A DNA stretch of 6,494 nt from Actinomycetales bacterium (GTDB lineage Bacteria; Actinomycetota; Actinomycetes; Actinomycetales; Actinomycetaceae): assembly GCA_022838965.1 (NCBI GenBank), contig JALHDK010000122.1, positions 1 through 6,494 on the forward strand, in the 5' to 3' direction. Position 1 is the first letter of the stretch. Each line of letters begins with the position of its first letter. Below are positions 1 through 6,494 of this stretch, piece after piece. The notes below the pieces were generated by a model. That model was not told where the DNA came from, did not search any database, and saw only the letters and a list, made by a program, of their open reading frames with translations. The translations under genes and the position numbers were made by a program.

Positions 1-812
<812 letters not shown>

Positions 813-813
<1 letters not shown>

Positions 814-2105
814 TGTTCCTCACCGGCCGGGCGGTCATCGCGACGGCGGCGGGCGCGGTGGCGGTCCTCCTCGTGCCGCAGCCAGGGGTGGCCGCCGCCT
901 GGCTGGCAGCGGTGACCGGCCTGGTCCTCCTCGACACGCTCCTCGCGGCGAACCCCCGCGGGGTGGACGTGCGCCGCGAGATCGCGCCGTCGGTGCGGCT
1001 CGGCGAACGCGCCGAGTCCGTCGTGACGATCGGCAACCCGGGTCCGCGCCGGCTGCGCGGCGCGGTGCGCGATGCGTGGGTCCCCTCGGCAGGCACCGGG
1101 CGCAACCGGCACCCGGTGGACGTCCCGGCTGGGGAACGCCGACGGGTGCGGACCACCCTCGTCCCCGTTCGGCGTGGCCGGCGGACCGCCGACCTCGTGA
1201 CGCTGCGCAGTCTCGGGCCCCTGGGCCTCGCCGGCCGCCAGGTGTCCCGCGAGGCCCCCGCCGCCATCATGGTCCTGCCCCCGTTCACCTCCCGTCGGCA
1301 CCTGCCCTCCCGCCTCGAACGGCTCCGCCAGCTCGACGGCCGCACCGCCGTCATGGTGCGCGGACAGGGCACCGAGTTCGACTCGCTCCGGGAGTACGTC
1401 ATCGGCGACGACGTCCGCGCGATCGACTGGCGGGCGACGGCGCGGGCGGGCGACGTCGTCGTCCGGACCTGGCGTCCGGAACGGGACCGGCGCGTTCTGA
1501 TCGTGGTCGACAGCGGTCGCCTGTCCGCGGTCCGCCTCGGGGAGGGAACGCGCTTCGACGCACAACTCGAGGCCACGCTCCTGCTCGCGGCCCTGGCATC
1601 CCACGCTGGTGACCGCGTCAGTGTGGTCGCCGTCGACACCGAGGTGCGGGTCCGCGTGACGGGACTGAGCGGGGCCCGGCTCCTGAACGCGGTGGCGCTG
1701 CAGCTCGCGGACGTGGAGCCCGTGCTGGCGGAGACGAACTGGACGCGGGTGGCGGCGGTCGTGCACGAGACGCTCTCCCAGCACGCCCTTGTGGTCCTGC
1801 TGACGGCGCTGGATCCCTCGAGTCTCGGCAACGGCCTGCTGCCGGTTGCCCGTGCGCTGGCGGCCGAGCACACCGTGGTGCTCGCCTCCGCCACCGACCC
1901 GCTGGTCGACCGCCTGCTGGACGAGCGGGGGGACAGCGAGGCCGTGTACGCCGCGGCCGCGGCCGAGCAGGTCGCCCTGGAACGCGACCTGGCCGAGGCC
2001 CGCCTCCGTCACCGGGGCGTGCACGTCCTCCAGGCGACCAGCGACGACCTTCCGCCCACGCTGGCGGACGAGTACCTCCGCCTGAAGCGTGCCGGCCGAC
2101 TCTGA
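813..2105 (+). CDS. DUF58 domain-containing membrane-anchored protein
   Basis: DUF58 proteins are the standard genetic partners of MoxR ATPases and are probably the membrane-anchored client or adaptor. I take the GTG at 813, inside TAGTG, as start: it gives VFLTGRAVIATA, the expected N-terminus just ahead of two hydrophobic segments (about 7-21 and 26-45). The frame is open further upstream but that part lies inside the MoxR gene and looks like shadow sequence. There is no Shine-Dalgarno, which fits coupling to the upstream stop. Residues 50-160 form a beta-rich region containing RSLGPLGLAGRQ (132-143). The DUF58 signature GTEFDSLREYV (186-196) and GDDVRAIDWRATAR (198-211) is followed by VVVRTWRPERDR and VLIVVDSGR (228-236), the first strand of a vWA-like fold. 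The metal site there is degenerate (DSGRL in place of DxSxS). Total 430 residues, normal for the family. It converges on the spoIIM-like gene with 19 bases between stops. Confidence 0.95.
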
Positions 2106-2127
2106 GCGACGCCGCCCGGGCGGCTCA
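2103..2127. terminator. Possible bidirectional hairpin spanning both convergent stop codons
   Basis: The 19-base gap between the DUF58 stop (2103-2105) and the spoIIM-like stop (complement of 2125-2127) holds a perfect 14-base palindrome, GCCGCCCGGGCGGC (2111-2124). An alternative fold pairs TGAGC (2103-2107) with GCTCA (2123-2127) around CGCCCGGGCG (2113-2122), leaving 2108-2112 bulged. Either hairpin would serve transcripts from both sides. There is no T-run on either strand, so it is not a classical intrinsic terminator; high-GC actinobacteria often use tailless hairpins, and short GC palindromes also arise by chance. Confidence 0.35.
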
Positions 2128-3120
2128 GCCCGCCTCGGCCGCGTGGTAGCCGGCACGATCCTCGTCGAGGCCGGCGGTCGAGCCCGCCCGCACCGCGCGA
2201 CCTCCCAGACCCAGCGTGTAGGCCCAGTAGGCGGCGAGAACGACCGCGCCGATGCCTATCTTGACTCCGGTCGGAAGGGTGGACGGCGTCACGAAGGCCT
2301 CCACCACCCCACTGACGGCGAGGACGACCACGAGGCCGACCGCCACCACCACCAGCTGCAGACCCTCCTCGCGAAGGGCGCGCGCCCGCGTCCGTCGCCC
2401 CGGCGCCACCCACGCCCAGAACAGCGCGAGCCCGGCACCTCCGGCAACGAAGATCGCCGTGAGTTCCATCAGCCCGTGCGGCAGGATCAGCCCGAAGAAG
2501 ACGCCGAGATTCCCGTGGATCGCCATGATCCCCCCGGCCTGGCCCACCGCGACCGCGTTCGACCAGAGCACCCACGCCGGGAAGATCCCCGTGATCCCGC
2601 CTCCGATGCACTGGAACGCGATCCAGGCGTTGTTCGTCCACACCTGTGCGGCGAAGTCGGGTGCCGGGTTGTTCGAGTAGTAGGCGGCGAAGGCCTCCTC
2701 CGCGTACTCCCGCAGCTGTTCGGGGGTGCCCACCGAGGCCTGGACGGCGGGCGAGACCGTGAACCACCATCCCGAGACGACGGCCACCGCCACGAAGGCG
2801 ATCCCCACTCCGGCCGTCCACCAGCGCACCCAGTGGAACGCCGCCGGAAGCGACACCACGAAGAAGCGGGTCACGTCCCCGAAGGTGAACTCCCGCGCGC
2901 CCGCGAGCCGCGCCCGCGACTCCGCCAGGAGCATGGACAGCCGGGAGACGAGTGCCGGATCCGGGGCCTGGGTGCGAACGACGGACAGGTGGCCCGCCGT
3001 CGCCTGGTAGAGCGCCGCGAACTCGTCGGCCTCGGGGCCGGAGAGCGTGCGACGGCGGGCGAGGGCTTCCAGCCGGCGCCACTCGGCGTCATGCACCGCG
3101 ACGAAGGCGTCCGTGTCCAC
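2125..3120 (-). CDS. SpoIIM-like (stage II sporulation protein M family) integral membrane protein
   Basis: Multipass membrane protein of the SpoIIM/DUF95 family. In Bacillus, SpoIIM works with SpoIID and SpoIIP in engulfment; in non-sporulating actinobacteria the homologue is common but its role is undefined, so the name does not imply sporulation. I choose the GTG at 3120, giving VDTDAFVAVHDAEWRRLEAL, which matches the usual N-terminus; extension to 3288 would run across the divergent gene's promoter and start. Length is 331 residues. Residues 1-85 are a charged soluble helical part. Hydrophobic segments lie near 100-120, 164-192, 203-240 (probably two), 256-277 and 287-305. Family-diagnostic stretches are FQCIGGGITGIFPAW (169-183), LWSNAVAVGQAGGIMAIHGNLG (185-206, quoted only as a span: key N188 and H202) and LPHGLMELTAIFVAGGAG (213-230). 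The tail is short and charged. The ribosome binding site is weak (GGGTGGGG just upstream). It is divergent from the RDD gene and convergent with DUF58. Confidence 0.93.
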   Translation of the reverse strand: MDTDAFVAVHDAEWRRLEALARRRTLSGPEADEFAALYQATAGHLSVVRTQAPDPALVSRLSMLLAESRARLAGAREFTFGDVTRFFVVSLPAAFHWVRWWTAGVGIAFVAVAVVSGWWFTVSPAVQASVGTPEQLREYAEEAFAAYYSNNPAPDFAAQVWTNNAWIAFQCIGGGITGIFPAWVLWSNAVAVGQAGGIMAIHGNLGVFFGLILPHGLMELTAIFVAGGAGLALFWAWVAPGRRTRARALREEGLQLVVVAVGLVVVLAVSGVVEAFVTPSTLPTGVKIGIGAVVLAAYWAYTLGLGGRAVRAGSTAGLDEDRAGYHAAEAG

Positions 3121-3152
3121 GTCCCCACCCTGCCACAGCGGGCGGCTCCGCG

Positions 3153-3173
3153 CGCCGGGCGGTCCGCCCGGCG
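3153..3173. promoter_or_regulatory. Perfect 21-base palindrome, candidate operator between spoIIM-like and RDD genes
   Basis: Left arm CGCCGGGCGG (3153-3162) and right arm CCGCCCGGCG (3164-3173) are exact reverse complements around a single T at 3163. The element sits in the 73-base gap between the divergent starts (3120 and 3194). It ends 7 bases before the -10 box of the RDD gene, so it occupies the region where its -35 contacts would be, and it lies about 33 bases upstream of the spoIIM-like start. The symmetry and place suggest a binding site for a dimeric regulator acting on both genes, or a hairpin in the spoIIM-like leader. No known operator consensus is recognised. GC-rich sequence makes chance symmetry more likely than usual. 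Confidence 0.45.
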
Positions 3174-3180
3174 GATCGGT

Positions 3181-3186
3181 TAGGCT
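3181..3186 (+). promoter_or_regulatory. -10 box of a leaderless promoter for the RDD gene
   Basis: TAGGCT matches the actinobacterial TAnnnT -10 pattern and is separated by seven bases from the ATG at 3194, so transcription would begin at or next to the A of the start codon. The intervening CTCCCTTCG-type pyrimidine-rich sequence offers no Shine-Dalgarno. No convincing -35 hexamer is seen; the palindrome at 3153-3173 lies in that position. Confidence 0.6.
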
Positions 3187-3193
3187 CCCTTCG

Positions 3194-4018
3194 ATGGGGA
3201 GCGAACTGGACACGATCATCACGGGCGAAGCCGTCTCCCTCGAGTCGCGGCCCGCCAGCGTGATGACCCGTGCGCTCGCCACCCTCATCGATGTCGCCTT
3301 CTACGGGATGGTGCTGGTCCTGCTCCTGGCCGGACTCTCCGGGCAACTCGCCGAACTCAACGAGGCCCAGGTGAACACCGTCATGGTGGTGGCGATCGCG
3401 CTGCTCGCCGTGGGCGCGCCCACCGCCGTCGAGACGGTGACCCGGGGCCGCTCGCTGGGGAAGGTGGTGGTCGGCACGCGGGTGGTCCGCGACGACGGCG
3501 GACCGATCCGCTTCCGTCACGCCCTCACCCGCTGGTCCACGGCCATGGTCGAGCTGTACCTCACCGCCGGCCTGCTGGCCTTCACCGTATCGATGCTCAG
3601 CCGCCGCTCGAAGCGGCTCGGGGACATGCTGGCGGGCACGTACGTGGCACGCGTGCGGGGTGTCGAGGAGTACGAGTACCCGCTGCTGATGCCGCCGGAG
3701 CTCGCCTCCTGGGCCGCGACCGCCGACGTCGCGCAACTCCCGGACCGCGTGTCGCTCCATGCCCGCACCTATCTCGCCCGGACGGCGACCCTCACGCCCC
3801 AGGCGCGCCAGCGGCTCGCCCTCGCCCTGGCGGCGGAGGTCGAGCGCTTCGTGGCGCCGCCCCCTCCTCCGGGAACCCACCCGGAGCGGTTCCTGGCGGC
3901 GGTGCTCGCGACGCGACGTGATCGCGAGTATCAGGTGGCCCTGCGCCAGCGGGCGGCGGAGCAGGCCGAACTCGCCGCGCTGACGCGCGCGACCACCCTC
4001 CCGGGCCTGCCCTCCTAG
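3194..4018 (+). CDS. RDD-family membrane protein with helical cytosolic C-terminal domain
   Basis: RDD proteins are small multipass membrane proteins; some have been linked to ion transport, but most, including the actinobacterial form next to MoxR/DUF58/SpoIIM genes, have no assigned substrate. Start ATG 3194 is chosen because it directly follows a TAnnnT box; the frame is open upstream to 3047 but that part overlaps the divergent gene. Of 274 residues, about 20-155 is the RDD domain: R26 and D33 in TRALATLID, membrane segments near 31-49, 62-82 and 116-134, GRSLGK at 85-90, and the closing [11 protein letters not shown] at 141-151. Residues 160-274 form a soluble, Arg/Ala-rich helical extension ([15 protein letters not shown], then [20 protein letters not shown] and a proline run PPPPP at 222-226), probably cytosolic. 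Its TAG stop shares the tetranucleotide CTAG with the stop of the opposing Trm112-like gene. Confidence 0.93.
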   Translation: MGSELDTIITGEAVSLESRPASVMTRALATLIDVAFYGMVLVLLLAGLSGQLAELNEAQVNTVMVVAIALLAVGAPTAVETVTRGRSLGKVVVGTRVVRDDGGPIRFRHALTRWSTAMVELYLTAGLLAFTVSMLSRRSKRLGDMLAGTYVARVRGVEEYEYPLLMPPELASWAATADVAQLPDRVSLHARTYLARTATLTPQARQRLALALAAEVERFVAPPPPPGTHPERFLAAVLATRRDREYQVALRQRAAEQAELAALTRATTLPGLPS

Positions 4019-4212
4019 GGCGCGGTGGTGATCCTGCGCGCCTCCGACGCGAGGAGGATCGGGATCCCGTCCCGGATGGGATAGGCGAGCCGTTCGTGGG
4101 GATCGGTGGACACGAGTTCCGGCGTGCCATCCGGACCGACCCCGTCGACAAGGGGGGCACCCGTGACCGGGCACCGCAGGATCTCCCGCACCCAGCCGAG
4201 GTCCTCAGACAT
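4015..4212 (-). CDS. Trm112-family small protein
   Basis: A 65-residue protein of the Trm112 family. In eukaryotes and archaea Trm112 activates several methyltransferases that act on tRNA, rRNA and release factors; bacterial members are thought to play similar partner roles, and this is family knowledge rather than something shown here. The signature is [12 protein letters not shown] (11-22) and [21 protein letters not shown] (40-60, key AYPIRDGIP). Bacterial zinc-bearing members have up to four cysteines; this one has a single Cys, C14, so it probably folds without zinc. Start ATG 4212 overlaps the DUF3499 stop in ATGTCTGA (minus strand, 4205-4212), and an AAGGA site lies five bases upstream inside DUF3499, so it is translationally coupled as the second gene of that pair. 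It ends against the RDD gene. Confidence 0.9.
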   Translation of the reverse strand: MSEDLGWVREILRCPVTGAPLVDGVGPDGTPELVSTDPHERLAYPIRDGIPILLASEARRITTAP

Positions 4213-4597
4213 CGGAGTCCTTCCCTCCGCGGACGATCTCGAAGAACGGGCGCGCGGGCAACGGCGGCAGGTCCTCGGTGAGGGGCGCCGCAGCCTGACG
4301 GTCGGCGGGGCGGACCGTGGGCCGGCGGTGGGCGGCCTCGCGGACGGCGTCGGCGAGCGCTGACAGGTCATCCGGAGACGGCGGGGCGGGCTCGAAGTGG
4401 GTGGTCAGGCGGACCACCTGCCAACCCCGGGGAACCGTGAGAGTGAGGGCGTGGCGCTCGCAGAGGTCGTAGGCGTGGGGTTCCGCCGTGGTGGACAGTG
4501 GCCCGAGGACCGCGGTCGAGTCGGAGTAGTCGTACGTCAGCGTGGCGACGGCCGGGTTCACGCACGCTGACCGCGAGCACTGGCGACGGACCTTCAC
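4205..4597 (-). CDS. DUF3499 family protein
   Basis: A conserved actinobacterial protein of unknown function, 130 residues. The N-terminal half carries the family pattern: C7 and C12 in [18 protein letters not shown], then DSTAVLGPL (26-34) and [10 protein letters not shown] (41-50, with C46 and H49). Three cysteines and a histidine in this layout could form a small zinc site, which is inference. GWQVVRL (58-64) ends the conserved part; residues 68-115 are proline- and alanine-rich and likely disordered, ending in [11 protein letters not shown]. The GTG at 4597 is the start because it gives the expected MKVRRQCSR beginning and follows a TAnnnT box by eight bases. A GAGGAG stretch lies only two bases before the GTG, too close for normal use. 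It is first in a two-gene unit with the Trm112-like gene and divergent from the zincin-like gene. Confidence 0.93.
   Translation of the reverse strand: MKVRRQCSRSACVNPAVATLTYDYSDSTAVLGPLSTTAEPHAYDLCERHALTLTVPRGWQVVRLTTHFEPAPPSPDDLSALADAVREAAHRRPTVRPADRQAAAPLTEDLPPLPARPFFEIVRGGKDSDV
4218..4222 (-). promoter_or_regulatory. Ribosome binding site of the Trm112-like gene
   Basis: On the minus strand AAGGA ends five bases before the ATG at 4212. It lies within the DUF3499 coding sequence and fixes the start of the Trm112-like gene; unlike its leaderless neighbours this internal gene has a proper Shine-Dalgarno. Confidence 0.65.
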
Positions 4598-4605
4598 AGC
4601 TCCTC

Positions 4606-4611
4606 ACGCTA
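4606..4611 (-). promoter_or_regulatory. -10 box of a leaderless promoter for DUF3499
   Basis: Read on the minus strand this is TAGCGT, a TAnnnT box, followed by GAGGAGCT and then the GTG start at 4597. The expected transcription start, about seven bases downstream, falls on or beside the start codon, so the mRNA would have no or almost no leader. The GAGGAG could instead be a badly spaced ribosome site. No -35 match is seen. Confidence 0.55.
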
Positions 4612-4624
4612 CCATCCCCCCACC

Positions 4625-4630
4625 TACACT
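4625..4630 (+). promoter_or_regulatory. -10 box of a leaderless promoter for the zincin-like gene
   Basis: TACACT fits TAnnnT and is followed by CGAGGC and then ATG at 4637, placing the transcription start on the A of the start codon. GAGG lies one base before the ATG, too close to act as a Shine-Dalgarno. The box is 13 bases from the opposed -10 box at 4606-4611. Confidence 0.6.
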
Positions 4631-4636
4631 CGAGGC

Positions 4637-5086
4637 ATGACCCTGCTCCCGGACATCCCGCCCCGATGGAGCGCCCGGCGCCGCGACCGGCACGGACGCG
4701 GGCTGCGCGGACCGCTGCTCAATCCGGCCCTGCCCGCGTGGCGGACGCGGCGGGAGCGGTTCGACCGACTGGTCGCGAGCTCCGCGGCCCGGCTCGTGCG
4801 GCTGAACCCGCGCCTGAAGGGTGTCGAGTTCGGGGTGGAGGAGGTTCCGCCGAGCGATCCGAGCGCGTGGGAGGGCGGGACGGTCGCGGTGGGCCGCTAC
4901 TTCCCCGCTGACCGGGCGCTGGGGGTCGCCGCGCGCGTCGTGGTGTACCGTCGCCCGCTGCTGGCCCGCGCCCAAGGAGCCGGCGATGTCGCTGACCTGG
5001 TCCGCATGGTCCTCGCGGAGCAGGCCGCGGGGATGCTCGGGCTGCGCCCGGACGAGCTCGATCCGGAGTATCCGGAGGACGAGTGA
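4637..5086 (+). CDS. Metallopeptidase-family (zincin_1/DUF1025-like) protein, catalytic site lost
   Basis: A 149-residue protein of the family annotated as metallopeptidase or minimal zincin (PF06262 as I recall). The N-terminal 40 residues are Arg-rich (RWSARRRDRHGRGLRGPLL). The core begins at RFDRLVASSAARLVRL (41-56), continues with LKGVEFGVEEVPP (60-72), the strand AARVVVYRRPLLARA (98-112) and a helix DVADLVRMVLAEQAAGMLGL (117-136), ending LRPDELDPEYPEDE. In active zincins this helix carries HExxH; here the matching place reads AEQAA (127-131), with only E128 kept. The sole histidine in the protein is H19, outside the fold, so peptidase activity by the known mechanism is excluded. Actinobacterial relatives next to DUF3499 also have degenerate sites. 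The function is therefore probably structural or binding. It starts from a leaderless promoter and ends three bases from the opposing DUF5719 stop. Confidence 0.88.
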   Translation: MTLLPDIPPRWSARRRDRHGRGLRGPLLNPALPAWRTRRERFDRLVASSAARLVRLNPRLKGVEFGVEEVPPSDPSAWEGGTVAVGRYFPADRALGVAARVVVYRRPLLARAQGAGDVADLVRMVLAEQAAGMLGLRPDELDPEYPEDE

Positions 5087-5089
5087 GAG

Positions 5090-6494
5090 TCAGCCGTCCC
5101 TGACGAGCACCCGGACCGTCTGGCGCTCGTCCGCGTCCGGCGTGAGCGGGATGGTGGCCACGAGGGTGCCGTCCAGGGCCTCGAGGATCACCGCGGCGTG
5201 CACGCCGGCGCTCGCCGTGAGGACGCTGGTGCGCGCGTCCTCCAGCACGGACGCCGCCCCCGCGGGAACCACCACCTCGACCGTTCCGCCGTCCACCGGG
5301 GCTGCCGTCACGACGGCGTCGCTCGCGCCCGGATTCGCCAGGAGCAGGCGGGCGCTGGCCGGACCCTCCGGAATCACGACGGCGCCGGCCCGCGCCGCGG
5401 AGGTGGCGACCGCCCACGCGCGTTCGGTGCCGTCGTCGGCGGTGGCGGCGGGCCGGGAGGTCTGGGCGGCGGCCGCCACGGGCTGATCGGCCCGCACCCG
5501 CACCGCATGGTCCCCGGCCGGCAGGCCGGCGAGGGACACGTCGAAGACGGCACCGGCATCCACCGTGAGGGCGTCCGCGCCGGGGACGGCGCGCACGCCC
5601 GTGGCCGTCAGGAGCTCGATGGTCACCAGGGCGGGCTCGCCGCCGGGGTTCACGACCCGGACGAGGTCGCCCGGAGATCCGGAGAGCGACACACCCGGGA
5701 GGACCAGTTCGGTGGCGGGTGGGGCGGTGGGGCCGATGATCTCGACCCCGCCCGGGGTGAGCCCGTCGAGAGCGGTGTCGAGGAGTGTGGCCGTCACCTG
5801 GCCGCCGCGGGCCACCACCCGGAGGGCGAGGCGGGACACCCCCGCCGTGCTGGCCTCGAGCAGCACAGTCTGGCTCGTCTCGGGCGCCAGGGCGAGGGCA
5901 GCGAGACGGGGCAGGGCAACCGGTCCAGTGGGACCCCACCCCTCGACGGTCACGGTGGCGGTGGTGGACCCGGGGTTGGTGAGCTCGAGCCGGGCACTCC
6001 GTCCAGCATCGGTAGAACCCCCGACGATCCACGACTCGGACGCCGGCGTGAGGCACGGGGCCGCGACGAGCGACCGCAGGTCCCCCGCATCCGTGCGCCA
6101 CACCACCGCGCCGGCGGCCAGCGCAGCCTCCGGTCCGACGGGCTCCACCCGGGCCCAGGACGCCGTCGCCGGGACGTCCGCCGCGATCGACAGCGCACCG
6201 GACCCCGCGAGGTCACGCGGTGCCGCCCCCGGACCGGCCCAGAAACGGCCGGCCCCCGCTCCCGCCGCGCGCGGGAACGACGTGATGACGAGGCGCGACA
6301 CCGGATCGACGGGCGCGCGCCGGAAGTCCTCGTCCTCCGTGACCCCGATGTCCGGCAGGGAGGGCTCCGACGGGCACACCAGCGTTGTCGGGGCGGCCCC
6401 CACCCGGATCTCGCGGACCTGTTCCCCGGCCGGGGGCGGAGCGGGCGGCGGAGACCAGGTGGCGGCCAGGACGGCGGCGGCACCCCCCGTGACG
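5090..6494 (-). CDS. DUF5719 family secreted or membrane-anchored protein, 5' end outside window
   Basis: A large Ala/Val/Gly-rich, beta-strand-rich protein of the actinobacterial DUF5719 family; function unknown. In related genomes it lies beside glycosyltransferase genes, suggesting a cell-surface role (inference). The frame is open to the window edge, with 467 residues visible. The first, VTGGAAAVLAATW, look like the end of a membrane segment or signal peptide, followed by a proline-rich linker PPPAPPPAGEQVREIR (15-30) and TTLVCPSEPS (36-45). C40 and C147 (AAPCLTP) are the only cysteine pair in the N-terminal half and could form a disulphide outside the cell. Residues 168-460 contain three similar beta-sandwich-like units (see the repeat entry). 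A GTG at 6403 could be called as a start but would cut off the hydrophobic segment, so the true start is further upstream. The stop is three bases from the zincin-like stop. Confidence 0.9.
   Translation of the reverse strand, partial: VTGGAAAVLAATWSPPPAPPPAGEQVREIRVGAAPTTLVCPSEPSLPDIGVTEDEDFRRAPVDPVSRLVITSFPRAAGAGAGRFWAGPGAAPRDLAGSGALSIAADVPATASWARVEPVGPEAALAAGAVVWRTDAGDLRSLVAAPCLTPASESWIVGGSTDAGRSARLELTNPGSTTATVTVEGWGPTGPVALPRLAALALAPETSQTVLLEASTAGVSRLALRVVARGGQVTATLLDTALDGLTPGGVEIIGPTAPPATELVLPGVSLSGSPGDLVRVVNPGGEPALVTIELLTATGVRAVPGADALTVDAGAVFDVSLAGLPAGDHAVRVRADQPVAAAAQTSRPAATADDGTERAWAVATSAARAGAVVIPEGPASARLLLANPGASDAVVTAAPVDGGTVEVVVPAGAASVLEDARTSVLTASAGVHAAVILEALDGTLVATIPLTPDADERQTVRVLVRDG
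5114..5992 (-). repeat. Three degenerate beta-sandwich-like repeat units inside DUF5719
   Basis: Protein-level repeats with a period of about 105-109 residues. The anchors are LELTNPGSTTATVTVEGW (N173), VRVVNPGGEPALVTIELL (N282) and LLLANPGASDAVVTAAPV (N387), residues counted from the window's right edge. Each is followed by a charged or Gly turn, a strand ending near V/L (SQTVLLEA, VFDVSLAGL, ASVLEDA) and a strand of the type RLALRVVARGG, HAVRVRADQP or HAAVILEALDG. The pattern suggests three Ig-like or similar extracellular domains arising by duplication. Boundaries are approximate; there is little repeat at DNA level. Confidence 0.55.

Noticed and set aside
2089..3183. 364-codon open frame on the plus strand opposite the spoIIM-like gene
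   Set aside because: Low-complexity Arg/His/Asp/Glu composition with no hydrophobic core, while the opposite strand has clear SpoIIM-family motifs and membrane segments.
3121..3288. N-terminal extension of the spoIIM-like protein to an upstream start at 3288
   Set aside because: It would cross the divergent RDD promoter and start, and the added 56 residues have no family similarity; the GTG at 3120 gives the usual N-terminus.
3089..4174. 361-codon minus-strand frame opposite the RDD gene
   Set aside because: Composition is typical of an antisense shadow, and it conflicts with the RDD motifs on the plus strand.
4591..4624. -35 hexamers for the two divergent promoters
   Set aside because: I looked for TTGACA-like sequences at 16-19 base spacing on both strands and found none; TTCACA at 4593-4598 is too far from TACACT.
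5089..5104. Small hairpin GTCAG-CCGTCC-CTGAC at the zincin-like / DUF5719 convergence
   Set aside because: Only five base pairs, no T-run, and mostly inside the DUF5719 coding end; too weak to call a terminator.
4719..6101. 460-codon open frame on the minus strand covering the zincin-like gene and much of DUF5719
   Set aside because: Arg/Gly/Pro-rich with no motifs; it overlaps two better supported genes in other frames.

Overview
The window reads as chromosomal core DNA from a high-GC Gram-positive bacterium (Actinomycetota), most likely of the Micrococcales type. I infer this from the strong GC bias at third codon positions, the actinobacterial families DUF3499 and DUF5719, the degenerate actinobacterial form of the zincin-like family, and three start codons that sit 6 to 8 bases behind a TAnnnT box with no usable ribosome binding site (leaderless mRNA, common in this phylum). 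I see no insertion sequence, phage, integron, tRNA, rRNA or CRISPR array. No intergenic gap exceeds about 75 bases, so coding density is very high.

Left block (1-4018): a MoxR-type AAA+ ATPase (5' end outside the window) and a DUF58 protein form a tight co-directional pair with a one-base stop/start overlap. They converge on a SpoIIM-like multipass membrane protein encoded on the minus strand. Divergent from that gene, across a 73-base gap holding a perfect 10-bp-arm palindrome and a leaderless-type -10 box, lies an RDD-family membrane protein with a helical cytosolic tail. MoxR, DUF58, SpoIIM and RDD genes recur together in actinobacterial genomes. The plausible reading is an envelope-associated cassette in which the ATPase works on or with the DUF58 protein while the two multipass proteins act in the membrane, but the substrate is unknown.

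Right block (4015-6494): a minus-strand pair, DUF3499 followed by a Trm112-like protein with an 8-base overlap, sits back to back with a plus-strand zincin-fold (metallopeptidase-family) protein that has lost the HExxH site. That gene in turn converges on a long, incomplete DUF5719 surface/secreted protein with three internal beta-repeat units. The 39-base gap between the DUF3499 and zincin-like starts carries two opposed leaderless promoters. In other actinobacteria, as I recall, this neighbourhood also contains phosphomannomutase (manB) and manA and links to glycosyltransferases. Here Trm112 directly overlaps DUF3499, with no manB between them.

There is no clear-cut new defence or mobile system here. 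The most notable points are the paired leaderless divergent promoters, the palindrome between the spoIIM-like and RDD genes, stop codons embedded in shared palindromes at convergent ends, and two small proteins (zincin-like and Trm112-like) that have lost their metal-binding residues.
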